Part shown: one piece after another, positions 10,423-23,379 of the stretch
How positions within the stretch are numbered: the first letter of the stretch is position 1
Layout: the number at the start of each line of letters is the position of its first letter
NCBI GenBank assembly: GCA_036785325.1
Contig: JAXIVH010000001.1
Location: forward strand, 17,705,417 to 17,769,416
Direction of reading: 5' to 3'
Length of the DNA: 64,000 nucleotides
Origin: Urophycis tenuis
Lineage: Eukaryota; Chordata; Actinopteri; Gadiformes; Phycidae
Program-made: the position numbers and the translations under genes
Notes under the pieces: generated by a model
Database searches by the model: none
The model's input: the letters and a program-made list of their open reading frames with translations, nothing else
Told to the model about the DNA's origin: nothing

Positions 10423-11829
10423 TTTTGCTGTGATGACGACTGAACATCTAAACACCCCTGTCAGCTACCAGCTTGTTCACAGGCCAGCACCCCACCGCCA
10501 TGGGGAATGCTTGCATGTAAAGCCCTTTGAGAGTGTAACTATGATTAAGGGTAATACAAATAAAACACTGATGATACACATTATAAAAACATTATAAGAA
10601 TGGGTTAATTTGATGATGATGTGGAATCAATTGATTTAACTTTTGCAGAAATTGCAGGGCTCCGGGCTATGGGAACAGGCCAGGGCAAGCTATACATCTT
10701 ATCAGAATCGTATTGAATTCGTATTATAATCAGTAATCAGCAATGATTGAAAAAATGTACCTTTATCAATGCAGCTTTGACACAGGAGAAAATGTGTATT
10801 TTAGTGGCATGCACTTTTACCCTCATCGAGTACAATGGTAGGAATACCTTTAACTTGGCAATACACTCTGACAGGGTACATTGTAATTGAGTGTGCATGT
10901 GCACTTGGACCTTATAAACCAATTCACTGTCCTGCTTGTAGTTAAGAATCAGGTCACACTTCAGTTTACGGTGAGCTGGGTGCCAGCTCATGCTGACACG
11001 ATTAGTCTTCATGCTGACAGAAATAGTTATGATGCTACAATTAGTTTATTCTCTGGGAAGACACCATGATTAGAGTGTCTGATTTTTTATCCTCCTATTT
11101 CACCCGAGATGGTCCAATAATACTTCATACTTAAATACTACGTTTTGACTCCGTTAATGATGACCACTAGAGAGCGCCAAAGAAGGGATTATGAATTAAC
11201 TGTCATTTCCACCCCTTGATGATTTTAAAGGTCGAACAGTCTTATTGCTGTGCATCCTATGAAAAACAATGTATTAACAACTAATATATTAGCTTTTATA
11301 TGAACACACAAATCAATGAGAAGAGCCAGCGCTTCAGTTTTGAAAGTTCTCAGCTTCCCGATGTGAACGGAAGCCGTCTACTTGCCCACACAAGCATGCA
11401 GGAGCGGTCAAGCACCTCTCTGTAAGTGGACCTTATATTCACGCCATTTTAGAGGACATATCTCACAGCTTGGATGCAAGATATTTTGAAAAGTGCAATA
11501 AAAATACATGTTTATTATGGTTAGTCAGTTGAAGTTGAAGTGACGGTTCAAAAGGCATTTGAAACACATCCCTTAAAATAATATTCATCATTCACAGTCA
11601 ACAGTATTTTTTTTTTAAAAGTTGAAAAATGAATAACAATAAGCAGGGCTCAATCAGATTTATAGCTGTTCAATGAACAAGCGGGCCAAGACCCAGAAGG
11701 TCCGTCTAACCTCATACATCAGAACAGAACAAAGACAGTCCAGTTAAGGCGGGGGGGGGGGGGGGGGGGGTGTATGTCAACTGTCAACACTGACCCACAA
11801 ACACAACAGTTATGTTCTTAACACATGTG
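10423..11829. other. Intergenic stretch between repeats and syce2
   Basis: No supported exon. It holds an A-rich/T-rich background, a G run at 11750-11771 and the presumed 3' flank of syce2. Confidence 0.45.
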
Positions 11830-12766
11830 TTATTGTTCTGGTGTGTGATTCAGGGCCAGGCCCTGTCTGAGACTCGACAGGGCCTGGCTGGCTCCTAGGA
11901 GATCATCGTTGAGTTTACTGCATCTCTCCAATATTTCTGATAGCTCCTGCAGCTTGGCCTGCATGTCACAGCTGTTGTCCTCGTAGACTGCGTACATGTG
12001 TTCCTTCATCTGTTGGCAAAACTCTGTTACCTGTGGGGAGACTTATACTGTGAGAAACACGTGAGAAACGCCATTGTTAAACGTGCTATGAACCATCTTT
12101 CAGTTGATTCATCTAGGTAACATTTGTTCAAAAAAACGCCTGGGAATTTATGAATCCAGCATGGGGACAAGACACACAGAACACAACAGCTCATTAAAAT
12201 GAAGGTTTCTTTTAAAGCAGGGAGACAGCAAAGGTACCTTCTCTGTCAGCGTCTCCTGAAAGCTGTCCATCACCTTCTGATCATTGGCACGGCGACTATT
12301 GATCTTGGTCACCATGTCCTGAACTCTAATGCTGATGTCATCTATCTTTGATCTATATTACAAATATGCAAGTACAGTAAATTATATTAAATTTATCTAA
12401 TTGAGGCAATACAGTAAAAAAAATGCAGATGGTTACACTTTGGTCAAACTTGACAAGGAGTGAAACTCGATTTTTAATCGACCTAACTGGTTGGTGCTGC
12501 TATATGAAGACCGCTCTAGCGATAAATCCTGGGTTGTACCCAGGCCCCCATCCTGATCAGTGAGCAAAGGCAACACAAAAGGAAAAAGAGCACTCAGAAA
12601 TGAGGATGGGTACAAAAACATGTAATGTGAAGCATATCAATGCCTCTCAAAGTCTTATTAGCCTACTACCTGCATATCTTCATGTCTCGGTTGAGGAGTT
12701 GAGTGTGAGGTGGAGGGTGTCTCATCAAAATACTCCATGGGTTGAATCTAGAAAAATCCTGGGCCT
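11830..12766 (-). CDS. syce2: Synaptonemal complex central element protein 2, partial model
   Basis: SYCE2 is a coiled-coil protein of the synaptonemal complex central element that builds fibres with TEX12 in meiotic prophase. Two exons are firm: 12352-12238 and 12030-11830 (stop TAA). They join in phase and give a helical segment beginning SKIDDISIRVQDMVTKINSR, with the family pattern of a Q-D-x-V-x-x-I-N-x-x-R-x-x-D core and a MYAVYEDN-like stretch corresponding to human IYQIYNDH. A probable earlier exon, about 12764-12670, has AG/GT borders, but its phase demands a frame (ending NRDMKIC) different from the more natural-looking one starting MEYFDETPS, so the N-terminus is unresolved. At least 104 C-terminal residues are certain. 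The extended acidic tail of mammalian SYCE2 is not present. Identification is by recalled similarity, moderately strong. Confidence 0.75.
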
Positions 12767-12889
12767 GGATAAATAAATGAAATATTTTCACGTTTGGCTC
12801 GAATGGTTTGAGGGGGTAACATTTACAGCTTTGCTGAAGCTAATATCAATGCAGTCATTAAATGGACCGACATTACACTACATGAAATA

Positions 12890-12950
12890 ATCTGGCGCCT
12901 TTATTCAAAGCGATTTACAATAACTGCATTCAACAAAGAAGAAACAACCC
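12890..12950. repeat. Short SINE/LINE-tail remnant
   Basis: GCGCCTTTATTCAAAGCGAT-TTACAATAACTGC resembles the ...TTTATCCAAAGCGACTTACA tail motif of fish SINEs, here decayed and without boundaries. Confidence 0.4.
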
Positions 12951-13317
12951 AGATATTACAAGAAATACACGAATATATAAACTATATAAACCCAAATAAG
13001 CAAACTGCTTCAAGTGCTAGCGATATATTGGACACGTAGGCCTAGTACGTGTGTTGCGTGTACTAGTTTAAACCGGTGCTAGCTACTTCTTTTTAACTTA
13101 CACCGGATACGAAACGAATTCAATATTATAAAGTTATATTACCAAAAAAAAAAAAAAACACACGCTTCCGTATAATTTGAAATAGTCACTTTGTTAAATT
13201 TTTAATTATGCATTAACATCAGCTAAGATGTAGCAGTAGAGTAGGCTAACGCTAACTGTGGAGGCGTAACACACTGCTGCTGATTACCGCGCTTGTGTTT
13301 TTTTTACCTGTGGAACT

Positions 13318-13408
13318 TCAGTTGGGTTTCAACTCCTCCCACCATCGCCTCTAGTTTGGTCAAAACTCCTCCCACCATCGCCTCTAGTTTGGTCAAAACT
13401 CCTCCCAC
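13318..13408. repeat. 34-bp tandem repeat, ~2.6 units, upstream of the membrane-protein gene
   Basis: The motif CAACTCCTCCCACCATCGCC-TCTAGTTTGGT repeats at about 34-bp spacing. It lies in the interval between the divergent syce2 and the small membrane protein gene, so it could be promoter-proximal; no function is implied by the sequence alone. Confidence 0.75.
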
Positions 13409-13688
13409 CAATGATGTCTACGGGCGACTCTGGATCATGGTGTGGATTACAGCACCGTGGTCAGCCGCCACAGAGCCGCTCCGGATCAGAGGACAGCACA
13501 GCTTTGGAATACAACGACCATGTTCTGGAAGTAGGCTTACAGGCTGATGCGTTTCGTTTGGGACCCAGAAAATGTCTGGTAGGCGAACTTTTGAATTGAT
13601 CTTTAGGTCTCAATGGTAAACGCATCTTCCACATCAAACGGGAAGTAAGTCCGAAGAGGATTGCTTTGGAGGATAGTTTGTTGGAATT

Positions 13689-14353
13689 ATGGCCAGTTTT
13701 AACTACACAGACAACCGACTGTCATTGCACACATTGGTTCACAGCGTGGAGCCTCTGTACAAGCAATACAAGCCTCCATCGAGGGATATTATCCAGCTAC
13801 CAAAGTCAGTCATCTATCTCTTGGTGGCTGCTCTGGTTGTGGTCGCTGTGGCTTATGCTATAGTGGGTCATCTCATCAAGGACCTCATGCTCGATATTAC
13901 AGGTAACGTGACCTATTTCATGGAGGTAGATGTGTTAGCTTGGCAGAATTAAGAGATCCAGTTTGTTAAAATCTAAAATCTTATCCATTACAGTGGAAAT
14001 AATGACATACCCCTGTACCATCATCACCCATGGCAATAGTATCTCTTACAGTTGCTCTGTTCTCCACAGACTGCGTGCTGGGCCCCGTCGAAGACGACCA
14101 TAAGAAAGATGCTGAAGGGGACGGAGTCGCCCCAAAGCACTTGCCCCTTCCCGTTGCCCACTCCCACCCAAACGCCTTCCACGTTTGGGACCAGGACGGT
14201 GTCATCATCCCCATGATGTCACACCCCGATGAGGGCCCTCAAGCGAGCCCTCTTTTGGCCACCATTCCATACATCCCCTCGTTTTTCCCCTCCGCCATCC
14301 ACATCACCAGTCCTCCCCATAGTCATTCCACCTACAGGGAGACTGAGGCGTGA
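13689..14353 (+). CDS. Small single-pass membrane protein, unrecognised
   Basis: Two exons, 13689-13902 and 14070-14353, join at a standard ACAG/GTAACG donor and CCACAG acceptor in matching phase and give 165 residues. The start MASFNYTDNR lies shortly after a GC-moderate leader. Residues about 41-64 form one hydrophobic helix (VIYLLVAALVVVAVAYAIVG) followed by HLIKD. There is no cleavable signal, so a type III or II single-pass topology with a short N-terminus bearing an N-Y-T glycosylation sequon is likely. The C-terminal 100 residues are His/Pro-rich with a DDHKKDAEGD acidic patch and no known fold. It is divergent from syce2 (about 0.9 kb apart). I do not recognise the family; it resembles small integral membrane proteins (SMIM-type) in size only. 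Confidence 0.75.
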
Positions 14354-17230
14354 AACTGAAAGGAAACGATGCCTATAAAGACTTACCTGTGGTTTTAGCG
14401 GGGAAACAGTATGCCATACCCAGGTATTCCCTCATGAAAATGCTTTTAGCCTAATTCACTCGATGCACAAGTCGTTACGGTTACAGGACAAGTATTTGTA
14501 GTGCACATCACGACCGCTTGTTGTTTTGCCCTTGCTTCCATCTTTTGTTCATTGGTTTGGTTTTTGTATTTTATGGCGTATTGCTTGAGAGCCTCTAAAA
14601 AGTGGACTCTAACCTTGGGAAATAATGAGACTAAGAGCACTGCTTAGGTGCGCATGCCAAAGGCCAATGTGGGTGGACCTGTGTGCGGTTGGAGTACCCA
14701 GGTAAACCACTCATCCATCTAATCCAAGACAGACGCAAGCTCCTTGGCTCAGGATCTCTGCCTTGGCATTTCGGTTCTTTTTGTCAATGAGAGATTAGTG
14801 ACGGTGAGAAAGCAGTCCAGAGGTGACTGTACATGGAGTATGCTTGAAAGGGTGGAATCTGTGCAAAGTAAGGTTCAGCAATTCTCCCAATAGTTATTTG
14901 ATGTTACTGTACGTCAGGATATGGGCTATTGATGATTGCAGTGTGGCATTCTGATTGCATTGGGACAAAGTCAGCGTGCTAACATTCGTGCACATTTTTT
15001 TTTACGTTGCACTGAACCACATAAAAGGCAACAAAAAATGACAACCGACAATCTTCCTTGTTACTCTGATGTATTTTTGGAGGATGTATTTTTTCTTGTG
15101 ACACAGTAAGGGAAAAACTGGTCCGCTTTGGCCAGCTCACTATTCATGGAGCACACATGGCAGGGGGCGAGTGAGCGAGCGAGGGATTAGAGAGAGAAGA
15201 TTACCCACGCTGCTTAGCGTTTAATACAGCGTCCTTTTATATTACTTTTTGAGCCAGAGAATCAGATGATCGTACAGCAGCAGGTCAGTCTGCTCTGAAG
15301 AAGCTCACCAGCTGACCTGGGCCCAGAGATTAACTGACCGGGACTTGATCTTTATGTAGGACATAGATTTTTTAATTCTCCATTCGTCGATTTATGAAGT
15401 GATTTATAAAACAACCCCTGGTAATGATTTTGAAGATAAAAACTTGCCAGTGGACCGGCTGAACATTCTAGAAATCTACATCTGTGATCTGCCTCAGGAG
15501 TGGACGTTAAACAGGGAGCACACCGCAGTGCTTCAAGGACACTGGGTTTCTTAAGCGCATCTCCTCAGACACCCTAATGCCATCAGCTACACCCCCATTA
15601 TTTTGTCCTAGCCACAGATTAGTAAAGAAGCCAGCAAAGACGACTTACTCCTGGGCCTTGTAATTGCATTAGAATGGCCCAGGGATGTGAAACAGAAGCC
15701 TCCAGAATGTAATACGATGATTTGGATCTCGTCTTATCCACACATGATCAAACCTACCGTGTAAAAGCACAGAATTTTGTCTGATATGCAAATCATTTTG
15801 TTTCAAAAAAAGGTTTGACGTTTGGTGTGAATTGACATTTCAAGGTCAGTATAATGATGTTGCTTATGTATACTGGTATGTAGCACAAACCACAGTGACC
15901 GGGATATAACCTTACTCCAAAATAAACATTTTCTCTGCACCATGTCCAAAACAGCCCTTCATCTCCACCCTCTTTGGGATAATCTCTTTGGGGGCACATG
16001 TGAGCATGGGATTATGGAAGTGCAATTCAGGACAGTGTCAGGAAGAAATGTATGTCCAAAATCACAAATTGAGAACAACATGTCAAGGTCTACCAATGTT
16101 CAGAATAATATATGTGTGGATTTATACCATGTCTAGGTCTACGATTTTAGGTCTTTTTGGTCTAAAAGTCAATGTTGGCTGCATAGGAAGCCTGATTATG
16201 AAGTCCTAAATACAACCTGTGAAATAAACAAATACTAACAAAACAAGTTAGTGTACAGTATTGCATGTCATTACCGACGGGTCACGGGAAAATGACTGGG
16301 AAGACATTTGAAAAGAAAGTTCTCGCTGCCTCAAGTAAAACTGACGACTGCAGCCGAAATAGAAACTCGACTTTTACAGATCAGGAATTATTTGACCTAC
16401 TGTTGTCCCTTGTACACGCTTCTTACACTACACAATGATGCAAACCGAAACTTTTCCTAAAAAACACAGCCGCATCGCTCAGTGACATCTTGATTCGTCC
16501 ATAGGACTTGAAATCCCCAGCAGTTTTCCCTTTCTATACTTGACCTTGAATTGATGCAGGAATCAGGGTGGGAGGGACCTGGTCTAGCCACCTGTTCCAA
16601 TCCAAGACCGGCTCTCCGTCTGACCCTGTAGGACTCACAAAGCCTGTAACCCATCCTTATTGGATCAAGTCAGGAGTTGCAGCTTCTAACAGACAATTAA
16701 AAAAAGGACATGACCGTGGCCACGAGAGCTTGGGCTGAACCAAGTACAAGTTAACGTGTTCATTGCATAAGTCCCGTTTAATTTGTGATTGCATTAGTGT
16801 CAGGTCAAACATTTAGGATTTTAAAAGCTTTTCCTAGATCTAAAGAAAATGTTAAATCAAGTAAAACCCAAAATGCATGTTGCCATTTCACTGAAATGCA
16901 CAAATGATTAATGCATAAGGAAATGTGATGTGAGAGTCATGCAATACAAGCTTTCTGCTCTGTCCATAGTTTATCCCACCAAGTGGCTCTCCATCTGCAG
17001 GCTCTTTATTCCCTGACCTGAGAAAGCCAGAGTTTGTACAACACTCTACATTGTGCATGACACAGTAGGCGGTGAACCTTGTGCTCAACCTGTCGATGCT
17101 CATCAACACATACGTGGTACACTTTATACAGGCAAAACTTTTATTCAACATTTACCACATGAACAGAAGACAGTAGACACATGCACATCATCCATGCGTA
17201 ATTATTCTCCATTATCCATCCAACATTAAA
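14354..17230. other. Intergenic stretch, nothing recognised
   Basis: About 2.9 kb between the membrane-protein stop and the acp5 3' end. The first few hundred bases are presumably 3' UTR. No splice-supported exon, RNA gene or clear repeat was seen. Confidence 0.45.
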
Positions 17231-17238
17231 ACATTACA

Positions 17239-17244
17239 TTTATT
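17239..17244 (-). terminator. Polyadenylation signal AATAAA, acp5
   Basis: AATAAA on the minus strand about 185 bp beyond the acp5 stop codon, the likely mRNA 3' end. Other A-rich matches nearby (around 17139) cannot be excluded. Confidence 0.45.
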
Positions 17245-17428
17245 CTAAAACAACAACTTTTTTTTTTTTTAACCAAACAATTATACGTTAAAAACCACAC
17301 ACACAAGTTGGTAGGACACCGCAATAGCAACGTTTAACATTAAACCTCAAAATGCCACGGAGCCCCAGTCCCTGTTCCCTCATAACCCCCCAGACCACTT
17401 CTTCAGTGACGCGTTTCCATGAGCGTGG

Positions 17429-19557
17429 CTAGTCCAGGTCCCGACGCGGCAGGACGGTGCGGTAGAGCGAGGTACCTTTGGCCTGGAAGAAGGTGACGAC
17501 CATCTTGTCCTCGGTGACCTCTGCGTGCACAAAGCCGCCCAGCGTGGAGGCCTGGCCCGTGAAGAACTTGATGGCGTCCTTGGGAACATGGTGCCAGTGG
17601 CGGATGTCCGGGTCCAGGAAGTTCCCGGCGCCGCTCACCACATAGCCCACGCCGCTCTCCTTGATGTACTGTGAGGTGTACAGGAGGGGACAGTGTACAG
17701 GAGCCGACCGCAAACCATTGGGGGCACAGTGGAATAAAAGGGCCGAGCCACGTTTCATCAGTAGGAGACGTTCTAGACCACCCAAAAACCTTACCATTCC
17801 CTGACCCACCTGCGGAGGCACTGATTGTGCAGTGAAATAGTCTCATGACCATGTAAAAATCAAATGTGATTCACAAATGAGTCACATTTGTACAAATAGA
17901 TTGTTCAATCCAGAATTTTCCACCCCCACCCCAGTTTTCAGACCAACCCCATGTTAACAAGGACAGATAACATCCATGCCTATAACGAGGCCAGATAACA
18001 TCCATGCCTATAACAAGGCCAGATAACATCCATGCCTATAACAAGGCCAGATAACATCCATGCCTATAACAAGGCCAGATAACATCCATGCCTATAACAA
18101 GGCCAGATAACATCCATGCCTATAACATCCATGCCTATAACATCCATGCCTATAACAAGGCCAGATAACATCCATGCCTATAACAAGGCCAGATAACATC
18201 CATGCCTATAACAAGGCCAGATAACATCCATGCCTATAACAAGGCCAGATAACATCCATGCATATAACATCCATGCCTATAACAAGGCCAGATAACATCC
18301 ATGCCTATAACATCCATGCCTATAACAAGGCCAGATAACATCCATGCCTATAACCAGGCCTGGATTGACCGACCCGACAGCCCAAATCGGTCCTCTGCCG
18401 TGACCCGCTTTAGGTCGCCGTGACCCAGTTTGAAGATTACCCACCTGCAGGTTGTGGTCATGGCCGCAGAAGTAGGCGGTGGCGTTGTGCTTCACCAGCA
18501 GGGGGGTGGAGCCTCTGCAGGAGGCATTCCGTGGGGCCGTGCTCCGACACGGACCAGACCGGGTAGTGGCCGGCCACCAGCAGGAAGTCCGCCCGGGAGC
18601 GCTTCATCCGGGACCGCAGCCAGGTCAACTGGCGGTTGGCGTCCACGGCATGCAGGGGCCCCCGGGGCTTCTCGTCCACAAAGTCGTCCGAGTTGCCACA
18701 CAGCATCACCGTGTCCAGCATGATGATGGTGAGGGTCTTGTCCGTGCTTGGGATGCGGAAGTTGAGCTCATAGTAGAAATAAGGGAAGCGCCTAGGAAGA
18801 TACCGGGATTCATAATGCAGAAATGAACCAACGATTATGAAAAGCTCTTTTCAAAATGTCGATATAAATAGACGACCAGCTGTATGGCGACCCTATGAAT
18901 GCAACATCTTTATAAGATCTCACCATCTGCTGGACTTCTGGCTGTACTCAATTTGGGCTTTGACATCTCCCGCATGATCATGATTGCCAGCCAGCACATA
19001 CCAGGGAATGTTGAGGGACTTGGCTGTGTACACGGACTCAAATGTGTCCTAGGTAAAATACATGTTTTTGTCATCACTACTGCATTTATTTAAGAAACTA
19101 GTAGCAGCCCAATGAAATGAGGGAGGGAGGGGGGGGGGGGTCAATGGAGAGTATGTAAATAGGATGCACTGAATGACCTTAAACCTAGGAGAATCGACGC
19201 TGTCCACACCGGTGTAGTAGAAGTTATCGCCAAGGGCCAGAACAAAGTCAGCGCCCATTTGCTCCGCTATCTTGCCCATTTCCTGAGCCGTAGCCTTCTC
19301 TACAGGGGTGATGTAAGGTGGATAGGGCACGCCTCCCCAGTCACCTACAGCCAGAAACTTGATAGAAGACCTATTTTCTGTGGCAAAGAGGTCACAGCCA
19401 GGAATTAAAATAATCCAAACAAGTAACCAAACGTGCGGAACTATACGACGAAGAATGATCACTTACTGCCACCTTGCCCCAGGTCTTGAAAAAGAGTTGG
19501 GTAACATTCGGCCATGGGGAAGGCAAGAAACAGGATGTTTAGCAGTGCAAGTGCCAT
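17429..19557 (-). CDS. acp5: Tartrate-resistant acid phosphatase type 5
   Basis: Purple acid phosphatase, a secreted/lysosomal di-iron enzyme that hydrolyses phosphomonoesters and is abundant in osteoclasts. Five exons: 19557-19467 (signal peptide, MALALLNILFLAFPMAEC), 19377-19178, 19048-18924, 18791-18445, 17668-17429, all with AG/GT borders and consistent phases, about 333 residues. Metal-ligand motifs are visible: VGDWGG, LGDNFYYTG, a GNHDH block, GHYPVWS and CGHDHNLQ, in the canonical order. One flaw: in exon 4 near 18511-18516 a run of six G (C on the coding strand) is one base longer than the frame needs, shifting PTECLLQRLHP out of frame before VKHNATAYFCGHDH. Everything around it is conserved, so a homopolymer sequencing error is more likely than inactivation. 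Intron 4 contains a minisatellite. Confidence 0.93.
17958..18360. repeat. 28-bp minisatellite with nested 15-bp units in acp5 intron 4
   Basis: The unit AACAAGGCCAGATAACATCC-ATGCCTAT repeats about a dozen times, with shorter AACATCCATGCCTAT units interspersed where the AAGGCCAGAT part is missing. The array reaches to within 90 bp of the donor side of exon 4 (18445). Confidence 0.95.
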
Positions 19558-20797
<1,240 letters not shown>

Positions 20798-20990
20798 ACT
20801 AAAAAAAACACTTGTGAGTGGCTACATGAACCCATTATAGCTCTAAACAGTAGCTTGTGTCTTTACAGGGTCAGTGATACATTCAACAGCCAAAGTACAA
20901 GGAGGGCTAATCCCATACAGGTCATTCAACAACAAACAACGCTTCAAATGACTCGAATAATCAGATGTTTCAAAATAAAGGTTCTTAGTA

Positions 20991-20996
20991 TTTATT
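20991..20996 (-). terminator. Possible polyadenylation signal, ilf3
   Basis: AATAAA on the minus strand about 570 bp past the ilf3 stop codon. It is one of several candidates in an AT-rich 3' region. Confidence 0.3.
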
Positions 20997-21566
20997 TTCA
21001 AAACAAAGTACAGCACTTAAACCGACACAGAGAACAGCGAAAAAACATTCTTAGTCAGAACCCAACTCAACCGGTCAGTCAGTTAGCTGTTAATACAGTA
21101 CACAAACTTGTCAGACAAACGCTGCCCAGCTCAAATAAAAATGACATATATAAAAGATGAAAACAAAGAACAAAAAAAGGGCACATTTTACATTTAACCT
21201 TACATTCATGTCAACACATAAAGAAGAAGAAAACAAACAAAACCACCTAATGTTGAGGATGAAGCTGGATTCACATTGTTACGTTCTATTCCGTTTGACC
21301 TACATGTGCGTTAGGGGGGGGTGGCCAGACCTACAGCCCACTGGAGGAATAAAGAGGAAAAACTACAGCACTGTTAAAAAGGAACTGAAGCTAAAATTAT
21401 TTCCCAGGAGGTGGTGATTGACTCAATTGTGTCCCAGCTCTCTTTCTGTTGTTGTTGTTGTTGTTGTTGTTGTTGTAACAAGAATCAGTCCGACGCCCCG
21501 CGTTCAGAGCATGTCCCCGGGGGGGAGGGGAAGGTTCCGGTCAGTACTGCTGCACCGCCGTGCCGC

Positions 21567-23319
21567 TCACTGATAGTTCATGTTGCCGTACCCGGGGTAG
21601 GCCGTGGCGCCCTGGCCCGTCTGGTCCTGATACACGCCGTAGCCCTGCTGGGGCTGCCACGAGGCCGGGTTCGACCAACCTGCGGACAGACAGACGGACG
21701 GACAGACGGACGGACGGACGGGGGAGGGCAGCGTCAACAGCTTTTGCATGTCACACCAAAGACACGTGCACCTTAAACAGCCTCATGAGTCATCAACGTC
21801 AGTGCAGTTTCCCTCAGGGTTCATTAAAGTATTTCTGTCTGTCTGTCTGTGTCAGTCAGTCATCGACGTCAGGTGTGGTGTGATATCTGATAGTGAGGAG
21901 ATTGTTGTTGATGGCGAAGAACAAGAAGTGAACCAGGAATTCTAGATAGTTTAAGCTGAAGTTGTTTATTGGTCTCGTACGAGGAGAAGTAGAGAATTTC
22001 ATCAAGCAGGAGATTCGTGCGTGAATCTTTCTCAGTTCCTTCTGCCTGCTCCCGGAAACAGTGTATTAAATACAAGTCTCAAACAGCATGACAGGAGTGT
22101 CCCATTCTGATTGGCTTATAATGTATAAAGATTACATGTTACTAAGCAGATTTGACATGACGTAGGTGTATCCTTCAATCACTTTATGTTATGTCTCCAA
22201 GTTCCAGAGAGTCAGACTTAAAGTCGCCAAGAGGAATACAATCTTCACTACGTCCTTCTTCAGAACGTCAGATCAACCTAACCGTACCATTGCTAGATAA
22301 TATTTTTCCTAACAGTATCCTCTCTGCGTGGCCCCCGGGGGCCCCCCCCAACTCACCGTAGCTGTAGTTCTGTCCTCCGGTCACCGAGCTGGGGTACGCC
22401 GTGCTGTACATGGAGTAGTCGGCCTGGCCCTGGCCGGCCCCGGGCGGCGCCGTGCCCGGCGGCGCCATCTGGGTCAGCTGCTTCTTCTTCTCCTCGCCGT
22501 AGCCGTAGCTGTAGGGGCTCTGCTGGTCGGCCGGCGGGGGCATGGAGTGGTAGCTCGCCGCCTCCACGCCACTGGAGGCGGCGGTGGTGGCGGCGGCGGC
22601 GGCGGTGGGGGGGGCGACGGCCGGCGTGGTCGCCGCGGAGACCGGCGGGGCTGAGTAGGTGTAGGCGCCGGCGTCCGGGTAGAAGGTGCCGTAGCCGGCA
22701 GCGGCCTCGCCCCCGGCGACCGCGGGGCCCTGGGCGGGGCCTGAGGCTGGGGGCGGAGACAGAACGTCAGAGCGCGCAGAAGAGCCGCCGCGAGGTGCGG
22801 CGAGACGGAGGCCATTTTGTGTGTGCAGGGTTTTTTTTTTTTTTTTTACATTTTGCTTTTACGTTTGGGGACGGGACGCAGCCAGAGCTGGTCGGGATTT
22901 AAAAAAAAAAAAAAAAAAGGAACAGCACTCACCATAGCCTCCACCTGTAGTGTTCCCGTAATTGTAGTTTGCTAAAGAATAAAAAAAAAGAAAAAAAAAA
23001 GGAGAATTCACATGCATTTCTCACAAAAAGTCACTGTGAATGTTCACCGCTGAACAGGAGGAGAGTTAAGCTCTTACTCTTGTTGTACTGGTTTCCTCTG
23101 GAGTACGGCCGGCCCCCGCCCTCTTCCTCGACCTTTCCAGTTATGGTTCCCGGGGTCGGAGGGAATGCCCCTGATGGTCCCAAAACCAGGAATGTGCTGT
23201 TGGAGCGATCCAATCCAATCATTAACAAAACAAGCTGGAAAGAGTGCTTCATGTTATCATATTAAGAGTAAGTGTGTATTAGTATATTAAAATTAATATT
23301 GCTATATTACAAATATTGC

Positions 23320-23379
<60 letters not shown>

